DNA of 64,000 bases from Petrosia ficiformis. Its lineage: Eukaryota; Porifera; Demospongiae; Haplosclerida; Petrosiidae. This document shows positions 49,001-60,828 of the stretch, one piece after another. A program made the translations under genes and the position numbers. Below the pieces are notes generated by a model that was given only the letters and a program-made list of their open reading frames with translations, was not told the DNA's origin and made no database searches. The stretch spans positions 5,290,001 through 5,354,000 of the forward strand of contig OX345636.1 of the NCBI GenBank assembly GCA_947044365.1. The letters run 5' to 3'. The first letter of the stretch is position 1. Each line of letters starts with the position of its first letter.

Positions 49001-52000
49001 TGATAATTTACCTGAAGTGTAAGTGGAATTGGTGTACATGTACATATTGAGATTAATAATATACATGTACATGTACATATACAAAATGTATATATACATG
49101 TACATGTAAATCTAAATTGTCTGTACATACAATGTACATATGTACATGTATATGTAAGGCTGTAAGCATATGCCTGTGTACATGTACTGTATATGTCAAT
49201 ACAAAATCACCATACAGTACAGTAATACTCAGTACATGTAAGTTCATTTCTGCTATTTTAACAGTAGTTTTGACAGTAAATGGTGTATATGTCAATTGAA
49301 TACCACAGTAGTGAGACAGTAAATACTATGCTATACTGACAGTAGAACTAAGGTAATTACTGTTACTGTATGGTGATATTTTATTGACATACGTATATTG
49401 TACATTGTCTATGTTTATACAGTACATCTACATAATGCATGTACATGTACATGTACATGCATTATGTAGATGTACTGTGTGAATGTCAGATGGATGTGTG
49501 AATGTCATATGGTATGTCTCTTTCTGTGTTTCTTGAAACTCCAAACTTGTAATTATTCAGACTACTGTACATATATTTAGATTATAGCTCATTAAAATGC
49601 TGCAATCTGATTGGTCAATTAGAGGTTTCTGAATCCCGTAGTAAACCTACTTTTAATTGATTAGTAAACCTATAATCACTTGTTGCAATGTTGCTATAGG
49701 AATTTCACACAACAAACAGAAGCAAAGTTTGTTGTAAGGCTGGATCTGTTGATTTTTACAAGCGATAGACTGAGAAAGTCGCTAAAGTGTGGGCGTAGAC
49801 CGCTGACTACTGCATTTGTAAAAACACTCATCTAGCTGCTTTCTACCAGCAAATGAAGAATGGTTTTAATATCCACGGCCTTCTTAAAAGGTCTTCTGTC
49901 CAACACAGTAAGCTAAAATATTCCGCTTTTTGAAATCCAAAGGTTACACAGCTGACAAAAGATAGATGTGGGCGTTGCCCTCAAGAGCAAAACACTTGTG
50001 CTATCGATCACCTTGCTGTCTTTCTGCAATTAAAGGAGAGTACCACATGGCTTTCTTGTTATTTCTTCTATCCAACACAGTAATAGCTATAATCTAAATT
50101 GCTTAGATACTATATTCTTGGTTTCTACGCGCAATAGAACTACATGTACATGTACCTTGGAAAGATTAATTACTTCGGGCTCCGCCCAAAGTAATTAAAC
50201 TGTTTCTGCGGTAGTTCTATTGCTCGTAGAAACCTCTAATACAGTATCTAACCTACAGTAGAAATCAAAAAAAGTTCACGTTCTGTCTTTGTACTACGAC
50301 CGTAGTATGGAACGCTTCGTTCTGTAGTTAACACGTACCGTTTTAGCTACGTAGCGTGTAAACGACGTTTCTACGATGCTAATTTTAGCGTATAAACTTC
50401 GTTTCGACGGTACTGGTACACTTTGCGCATGCGTAATTGTAAGAGTTGTAACTCTCACATTTTATAAGACTCAAGATTCTAACTTACTTTGCTGGAAAGA
50501 AGAGTTGTTAAGTAACCCATTGATGTTAAATTTATGCTTCGTTATCACCAGGAAGAGAGTAAGACGAGCACTTGAAAATTTAGTACTTCCACGGGCAACA
50601 CCCACCTCTCTGCTCGCCTGCATAACTTCCGCATTTTAAATAGCAGTGACTTTTAACTGACTTAGTTAGACAGAAGACTATCTAAGAAAACTGCAGATAC
50701 TAAAAACATGCTTCGTTAGCTACAGGAAAGCAGCAAGGCGAGTGTTTGAAAGTGTAGTAGTCAGTGGCAACGCCCACAATTAGTGTCTCAATAAAACGCA
50801 TTAAAATTGAACGCAATTTCAACGTCGCGTTTAGACGGCGTTTATACAGTATTTTCACCGTTTATCGTTCCGTACTACGGTCGTAGTACAAAGACAGAAC
50901 GTGAACTTTTTTTTGATTTCTACTGTATATATATGTATATACATGTACATGTATACATGTAATTATTAAGTCATACATTTCATATACATGTAGATATCCC
51001 CTTCAATTGACTTGGAAAGGTAGACAGAAAACTGTTAAAGTCTACTGGTTTCAGAATGAGTCTGATCCATCTCTGAATTCTAATATGTATGAAGTAGCAT
51101 CAGAGGTGAGAGAGAAAGAGATAGATAGAGAGACAAAGACATACATGTTCATGTACTCAGAGAGAGAACACACAAATAGAGATATACAGAGAGATATTGA
51201 CTAACGAACAGATTAGAGGAAACAAAAATAGAGATTTCGAGACACAAAAACACTTAGATACAACATTGTGTTCTGTATGTACATGTACATGTACACATGT
51301 GTGTACATGTACATGTTTGTGTATACATGTATATGTAGCATACTCATATTGCACAGACTGACTAACAAGAGACAAATAGAGAGAGAGATACAGTGAGACA
51401 AAGAATAATAGTACTGTACACACACATTTACATGCATGTACATATACATGTACATGTACATGTATATGTACATGTTTTATTAGGTTGTGACTAAACATTA
51501 TCATGTACATGTATTATTAGGTTGTGACTAAACATTATCATTTACATGTATTATTAGGTTGTGACTAAACATTATCATGTACATGTATTATTAGGTTGTG
51601 ACTAAACATTATCCTGTACATGTATTATTAGGTAGTGACTAAACATTATCCTGTACATGTATTATTAGGTTGTGACTAAACATTATCCTGTACATGTATT
51701 ATTAGGTTGTGACTAAACATTATCATGTACATGTATTATTAGGTTGTGACTAAACATTATCATGTACATGTATTATTAGGTTGTTACTAAACATTATCAT
51801 GTACATGTATTATTAGGTTGTTACTAAACATTATCATGTACATGTATTATTAGGTTGTTACTAAACATTATCATGTACACATGTACATGTATTATTAGGT
51901 TGTTACTAAACATTATCCTGTACATGTATTATTAGGTTGTTACTAAACATTATCATGTACATGTATTATTAGGTTGTTACTAAACATTATCATGTACATG

Positions 52001-55000
52001 TATTATTAGGTTGTGACTAAACATTATCATTTACATGTATTATTAGGTTGTGACTAAACATTATCATGTACATGTATTATTAGGTTGTGACTAAACATTA
52101 TCATGTACATGTATTATTAGGTTGTTACTAAACATTATCATGTACATGTATTATTAGGTTGTTACTAAACATTATCCTGTACATGTATTATTAGGTTGTT
52201 ACTAAACATTATCATGTACACATGTACATGTATTATTAGGTTGTTACTAAACATTATCCTGTACATGTATTATTAGGTTGTTACTAAACATTATCATGTA
52301 CACATGTACATGTATTATTAGGTTGTTACTAAACATTATCCTGTACATGTATTATTAGGTTGTTACTAAACATTATCATGTACATGTATTATTAGGTTGT
52401 GACTAAACATTATCCTGTACATGTATTATTAGGTTGTTACTAAACATTATCCTGTACATGTATTATTAGGTTGTGACTAAACATTATCCTGTACATGTAT
52501 TATTAGGTTGTGACTAAACATTATCATGTACACATGTACATGTATTATTAGGTTGTTGCTAAACATTATCATGTACATGTATTATTAGGTTGTTACTAAA
52601 CATTATCATGTACATGTATTATTAGGTTGTTGCTAAACATTATCATGTACATGTATTATTAGGTTGTGACTAAACATTATCCTGGTGAATTTGGTGATGA
52701 ACAGATAGTTCAACAAGTAGTTGAGATGTTGTTATCAGCTACAGAGAGTAAGTCTTCAGAACGAGTGGAACATCATGGACCAAATGATGATGATAATAAA
52801 CCAATGGAAACAGGTTTGATTATATATGTACATGTACATGTACATTAGTGCTGTTTTGTAACTTGCATGTAGTTCATTTTCAGAAACTAAGCATACTATA
52901 CATGTAATTACATGCATGGTGTATAACTAAAAGTAGAAAATATTGTCAAACTAAAACAACACTAATATACATATACATGTACATGTATACATTGTACTTG
53001 TGCTTGCATGTTATGACAGGTGAACTCAATAAAGTCAGGTACTATAGATAGAGATTAACCATTATTTACTCATTATCGCACACCCACAGAACTACATGTA
53101 CCTACATGTACATAGTAATTTACATGTACATGTGATTGTTTCTCAATGTTCTAAGCTATTGTTAGCTTTTAAAGTTTCTGCTGCTACTTCTAAGTCTTTG
53201 TGTTTTATTACATGTGTATTTATCTTTTTTTTTTGTTACTTTGTGTGGCTGTACATGTGTTATGTTGTGTGTCGTTTCCTCCGTGCTAGCCTGCTGAGCA
53301 CATGATATGCAATGTACATGTATAATTATACACATATGTATACATGTACATTCTACATGAACTACATGTACATGTACGACCATTTCTTTTAATAGATTCA
53401 CAGCAAATTACTAAAACTATAATCACTGGTATGACAGGAACAACTAAGACTCTTCATAAAGAGGAATTAGGTGTAAGTGAAATTGAGAGAAGAATTAAAA
53501 GAAAAGTTGAAGAGAAAGTGGCTCACCAACTTCGTAAACAAGAATTATCTACTAAACCTGTTCGTAAGACTAGTCCATCACCTTCCTCACGAGATAAACC
53601 TTCTTCATCTCCTCCAGCAAAGGTACATGTATGTGATGTAGAGACATCAGTATTATATTGAATTATTCACTACCAAATTTGAAATATTTCTTTTATTGAA
53701 AAGAAAAAGAGAGATCCAATGTTTTGACCCCTATTCAGGTGTCTTCATCAGGACTAGTGTTGTAATTTTAGTACCACAATTTTAATTTTAGTTCCAGTTC
53801 TAGAACTAGAATTAGTACTGGAACTAAAACATTTTCTATTTTGGTACTGGAACTAATATTGGAACTAAAAAAAGAATTTTAGGTAGTACTGGAACTAAAA
53901 CTAGAACTAAATTCTATTATGCACATACTGTAAATATCAGCACCTTGCATGCATGAGTTAGCAGTACTTCTTTGTCAATGTGATTATTAAAAGCAGTGAA
54001 ACTATGCTTAGAAACACAAGAATTACTTATAAATAATGTTTCAGTTGAATTTGATCAATAAAATTTTTGAAACTGAAATTATGCATGTGAAAAAAAACAC
54101 TGGAACTAGAACCATAAATAGGAAACTATCTGGTTCTGGAACTACATGTATAACTGGAACTATAATTGAGGGAATTAAAGTTCCAGAACTAGAACTGGAA
54201 CTATAATGTGACATAAGAACTGGAACAACACTAATCAGGACGTGAAAAGTAAAACTAGCAACATGACTTATGCATGTATGTACTTCCTCCATGTACATGT
54301 ACATAAATATTTTGCAATTTCTGCTTTTATACATGTACATGTATATGTACAGAGTTTTCGATATGTTTTGAAGCATTATCCAAATTGGCTCAACAATGGT
54401 TACTGTGTGTGTGCGCCATTGGGAATACATCTTGGGATACATACATGTACATGTAATTATACACATGTATGTGTACTTTAACCAGCATATACAGGGATGG
54501 GCTTGTAGTCACTAAAAACTGCCCGAATAGTGCTACTATAGTTTAAAAAATATTGCGTGTAGAGTACATGTATCTTTTGTGGAGGTGTCCCTCCCTCCCT
54601 GTAATTATAGTTTGATAATTAAATGCATAAATAAACTGTACATTAGTATGTACATTGTACCAGTGTATTAATAATTATGTCTTGATGGTATCATTAATTA
54701 ATTATCTATACATTACATTGTAGGATATGGTAATCTTGGTATGATGACTAGTGTATTAACCCTTAGAAGACTGATGTCACACATATGTGACATTTTACTC
54801 CTACGTGGTTTGGAGTGTGTTCCTAGCATTATGAAGCTCTCCAAATGCTTGTAATTGGTATCAGGCACAAGCCATGAATATGGCTAAAAAGTTGATGGTT
54901 TTTCGGCCGCCCTTTGGCCTCAATAACGACTATGGGGGGAATCTTAAAAGTGGGTGTCCTCCCGTTGATGGGGTTTGAAGGGGGTGCAGCCCCCTCGCCG

Positions 55001-58000
55001 CCCACACAAATTGTGGTTTCAGTGACCCCGCCCACGTGCTCTGGTGGGTACCTGAGACATTTCCCTTAGTGTAAAACCTGAAATCGTGGGTGTAGCTGGT
55101 ACCAACATGCAGTGGGGTCATTTTGTTAGCCACAGTTCCAGTCAAAAGAAAGAGAGCACTGCATTTGATTTAATCCTACACAAGCGCTTGGGGACGTTTG
55201 AGTCCCCGTACATGTATGTACATGTAAGTTGGTGGATGTACAATGTAGTACTCCATGTTGGAAAAGGAGCTAAGTTTGGAGTAGAGAAAGTGAACGATGG
55301 CCAAAATATATGCAATAGAGTCGCCAGTGTTGGAAATGGGAAGAATTTTGAAAAACAAGCTCAGTCCTCTAAGGGTTAATATGTCCTAATGGTATCATTA
55401 ATTAGTTATCCATCATTTTATATATATATTAGGATATAGTAGTCGTGGTATGATGACTAGTGTATTAATATCTGAATTGTTATGTTGTAGCTTTAAGAAT
55501 TACATATTGGACATATGTATATAGCGTTTGCACACATAGGTCCGCAAACTTGCATAAATCTGTGCGTAATTTATTAATGGGTACTATAGGTCATACATGT
55601 ACATTTGTATATGTAACATTACATGTACTGTAATTATTGTATTAATTACATTTGTAAGTACATGTGTGTACATTGTACATGTAAATTAAAAAGCAACCTT
55701 ATCTTTTCATCTTCCAATAGATTTCTGCTACTGATCGTAACAATTCTCCCACACCAAAACCATCCCCTCCCTCTCCCTCTGCTGTTTCCGATGGTAAGAA
55801 GCGAATAAAGGTCACGACCTCTGATGGTAAAGTTGCTAACCTCACACTATCACAAACAGCAACCTTCACTGACCTACAAAACATGATTGAAAACCAGTTG
55901 AGTATTCCAGTGCCGAATCAACGCCTAAGGTGGGGATTCCCCCCTAAGGAACTTCACCCATCAGAAGATCCCTCATCTCCTCTCAAACTATCACATGGAG
56001 AACGTGTCAGTGTTGAGTGGGCGGGGCAGCATGTTCGAAATATAGGTTTAGAAGATAACACCATGTCATCTGTATTAGGTCCAACTCATTCTCCTGTTAA
56101 TAAATCACCGACACGATCACCAAAATCAAAAGAAGGTGTGTTAGTACCTCTAGTGTTGTTTTAGTTAACTAATAACTACATGTATAACTAAAACCGCTTT
56201 TAGTAAGGTATTGTGACTTTTACATGTACAGTGTAGTTATAACTAAATTATAGTACATGTCAATAAAAAGTCACCCTACAGTACAGTAATTACTCAGTAG
56301 TTTCATTTTCACATTACAGTAGTTGAACAGTTAGTTTTAAGTGTAATTGGTATACATACATGTATGTACTTGTCCATTCAACACCACAATAGTAAGACAA
56401 AAATTACTATACTATACTGACAACTAAGATAATTACTATTACACTATGGTGACTTTTTATTGACATATACTGCACAAGTCTATTGTAATAGCCATCCAGT
56501 AACTAACTAAAATGAAAATTGGCCAATAATGTACACTTTTAGTTAGTTAACTAAAACTAAAACCATTTTAATAAGTCCAATATTTTAGTTAATAATTAAA
56601 CTATAACTACATGTAACTAAATGTTTGAGAAACTAGTCATACTAAAACTATAACTACATGTCGATTGTATAAATGATCACTTTGTCAAACTAAAGAACCT
56701 ATGTGTATGTGCACCATACATGTACATATACATACATTGTACATGTATATAATATTAATTTTCACCATGTTATTCTCATTAACTCTCGCCTGCATAGGCG
56801 GAGCGGAGAGTTACTGTCTGTCTGTTGGTCAAATTCCATGCAAACCTATGAACATTAGCACTTTGAAATACTACCAGCAAACCTACAAACATTAGACGTC
56901 AAATTATACTAGGATCAAAAGTATCAACAGGCTATTGCTAAAACCTTTCTGTTTAAAATTTATGACAATTTTTGTAACTCACGCTTGCCGTTTCACAACT
57001 TTCCAAAAACGTCTGGTAGCAAAAGAGTTCACTGAAACACAACTCATCTTGCTTGAAGCCTATCGCGGTCGAATCACAGCTTGAAATTAAGTACATGTAC
57101 ATCTATGCATGCATCTGTGTTTACATACGTGTACATGTGCATGTACGTACAAAGACGTGTACATTTATCATTTGTATATGTACAGTATATAATACATACA
57201 TGTACATGTATATACATATAATTATATATATATATACAGTGTATATATATATATATACATGTACATACATGTACATGTACATGTATATTCACATGTACAT
57301 GTGTATACAGTACTCTTATGATTGCATTCTCTCTGTGTGTTTTCTCCATAGCTCCCGCTTCCATTACAGATCAACTTCGTTCACTTATCCAAGAAGTAGA
57401 TGCATTTGATCAACTACAACATCAGCCCCATCTTTTTGTAAAAGGTGGTCATTGCTATGAAGAATTACAGCGCTCTTACGGGAAGAAATTACGTGATGGA
57501 ATGCATGTACAGTTTGCAGAAATGACTGACATAGTATTCAGGTATGTACAGTATTATTATATCAATAACATTTCACCATACAGTAACAGTAATTGCCTTA
57601 GTTCTACTGTTAGTATAGTACAGTAGTTACTGTCTTACTACTGTACTACATGTACATGTACGTCCGGAGTGCAGAGTGTCGTGGGTTCAAATCCCACCTG
57701 AGGCAACTCATTTTTCATTTTTTCATTTCCTCAGGTGTCTTTCTTTTTTTCTTTTTCTTTCTTTCTTTCCATCTTATGTAATTACTGTCAAAACTACTGT
57801 TCACCTACTGTAGTGTGCTAATACAACTACATACATGTACATGTGTACTGAGTAATTATTGTACTGCACGGTGACTTTTTATTGACATACATGTATACTG
57901 TACATGTGTAAAATAATAATATAGAGTTTGTTATACATGTAGTTCTAAAACTAAAACCTCTTTTAGTTGTTCCATTTTAAGTTAACTACATGTAACTAAA

Positions 58001-60795
58001 ACTAGCTAAATCTTAGTGATTAATTAACTAAATTATTTACAACGCAACTAAACTCCATGTACATTTACATGTACATGTACATGTAAATGATGTACAGCAT
58101 AAGTATACATGTATGTGCACGTACATGTACATTGTACATGTCACCCATTTGCTAGAAATATAGCTAGAACAAATAGTAATGACATGAAGATAGATGAGTC
58201 ATCCATGATTTAAGGATAGTTATACATGTACAATGTACATCATTAGTGAAAGCTAACCTACATGTAACTTAGATAGTGAATGTTTTTATGAATTATATGT
58301 TGGATAAACACTTGTAACCAAAGGCAATGTGTCACCTACATTGTACAGTAGACCTCAATAAAAATTTCCCATTGTGTTATAGCAATACGCAAGTAGTATT
58401 TAGGCACATGTAAGTCGTTAAAAAAATGCATAAATTAACGGATTCATAACATACAAAGGTATTTAGCACTGTTGGTGGGGTATTCACAAGTAACTTTTGT
58501 CAATTTTATATTTAAACAATGAATATTCTTCCTTCCTTTGCTAGAAAGAAGAGTTGTAAGCCATTGATGTAAACATTGTTCATAAAATTAAAGCACCATC
58601 ATTGGTTTTTGCAGTTGACTAATAATTTTTTATTATATATAATTTATTATATTAGAACAATCTAGAATGAGATGAATGTAAAACCATTCCCTAGCAACAG
58701 GGTTTTGATTAGAAAATTTGTTGAGGGGGGTTTGGGCGAAACTTGACTTTGGGAGAGCACCATACAGGATTATTGTAGTGTATATATTTGCAAACAAATT
58801 CTAACGGGGCCAAGACTCGATTTTTACTAATAATTCTTGTCTCAGATATAATGCGATTGAAGAACGTTTGGAAGTATGTCTTGGTGTTGAACATATTCCT
58901 GTTGGACCTCTGACAAGAGACCAAAGAGAACTGGCAAAACTAGCAGCAACACAGGCTAAAGGGCAGGAACATAAGATTAAAGGTGTGTGTGTATGTGTGT
59001 GTGTGTCTGTGTGTGTGTGTGTGCGTGCATGAGTGCATGCACGTAAAAAGAGAATGTGTGAGAAGTGTTGGTGTCCAAAGAGATTAAGTGAGATATGAGT
59101 TACAGTGTAACTATGACAATATTATAGTACATGGGCCAAATTGGCTCAACAAAAGTGAGTGTGTGTGCCATTGAGAATACATCTTGAGCCAATTAACAAA
59201 GAGCTAATGCTGTTAGTGACAACATAATCATAATTAATTGCGCCACTGGCCCAAAGAGGGAACTGTGTAGTACCACATAAGAAGCTCTTTGGGCCAATGG
59301 TGCACCATATGAGCTTATCAAAAACTGTGGTACATACTGTAGTTACATGAGAATGCTTTTTTTTGGTTTTAGAAGTAATTATTATTATAATATTGTTATT
59401 ATTTGCTCATTAGATTTAGCTTCTAAAAAATTAATTGTTTTGTCGTAGACATCCGAAGTAGTATAGTGGTGAGTATCCCCGCCTGTCACGCGGGAGACCG
59501 GGGTTCAATTCCCCGCTTCGGAGTTGTTTTTTTTTTCCTCAATAATAACATACATGTATGAAAATGAAAGGTTCTCTCTCACACACACATACAGATAATG
59601 AGAGTATAGAATCAGTAAAATGGTTACTAAATAGACCCAGCAGTGGATCTAATGTAAAAGCATTCTCAGGTACTGGACATACCCTTGGGGGAGGAGGAGG
59701 AGGAGGAGGAGGAGCTGACTTCTTGTCTTCAGTTAATGATCCAAAACAAACTGAGGTACATGTGTATCTCTGTGGTTGCAGCACATTTTATAGTACATGT
59801 ACATGACATTACTAAGTTTACATACTATCACTGTACTTCCATTGACTACAGTGTGCTTTGTACACTGTATTTCGAATATACTACATTGTACATAGCTATG
59901 GACAGTACCATATTCAGTGGTGTGCAGACATTGAGCCAACTGCTGGACGTTTGACCAATTTTCACCACTCTTGTCATGCTCCCCATATATATGTACTTTG
60001 TATACACTCTGTTTTAATTTACCAAACATTCACTAGATTATGTCTGACAGTGTCAATGGAAGTACAGTGATAGTACATGTATGTAAACTTGAATGACTGG
60101 CTATTTCCACACTACTGACCATATACATGTACATGTACAATCTATACCTCTCTCTTTTCACCCACTCTAGGCCTCATATCGACAGACTCTTCTCAATGCT
60201 GCTCATTTGATAGCTAGCAGTAGAATAAAAGATTTACAAATGAGAGAACTACAATTACAATCTGAAGTACGAGCATTAAATCAACAATTACTAGATGCTG
60301 ACTCCAATAGACAGGTGTGTGTGACTACACTATAACTGTGTGTTACATGTACATGTATGTACAGTGTACATGTACATTGTGTATATACACATACTTTGAA
60401 ATGTGTATAATTATAATATCAAAGGCTAAAGAGCTATATCAATGATATGCAATGTACATGTAATCAGATGATATCTATGCTTTTTGAATACCTTCTTGAA
60501 ACTGTACATGTGTACAGGTACATGTACATGTATATACCATTTTATAAAACAGACGTTTTTTTTTTCCATTTGAACTGATGTACATGTACATGTACTATAT
60601 AATCATGTACAATGTATTCTACATAATTATACATGTACATGTATTAAATATAGAAAACAGAGTTTAGTTTTATCATAGCTAAAGTAGATGTACATATACC
60701 TATACATTCTGATTATTTTAGGATGGTGAGGAGGAGTCAATTTCACAAATAAATCTTGAGACTAAATTAATAGATTTGAGTTCTGAGCTGGTATG

Positions 60796-60828
<33 letters not shown>

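Noticed and set aside
51470..52681. CRISPR-like look of the 37-base array
   Set aside because: The units are contiguous with no unique spacers, and the last one is a splice junction of an animal gene.
54720..55460. Possible duplicated VCPIP1 exon ([11 protein letters not shown] / [11 protein letters not shown])
   Set aside because: Exons 13 and 14 already join in phase 0 and neither segment has a good donor.
59539..59784. Minus-strand poly-Pro frame
   Set aside because: It is the antisense of the poly-Gly run in exon 17.
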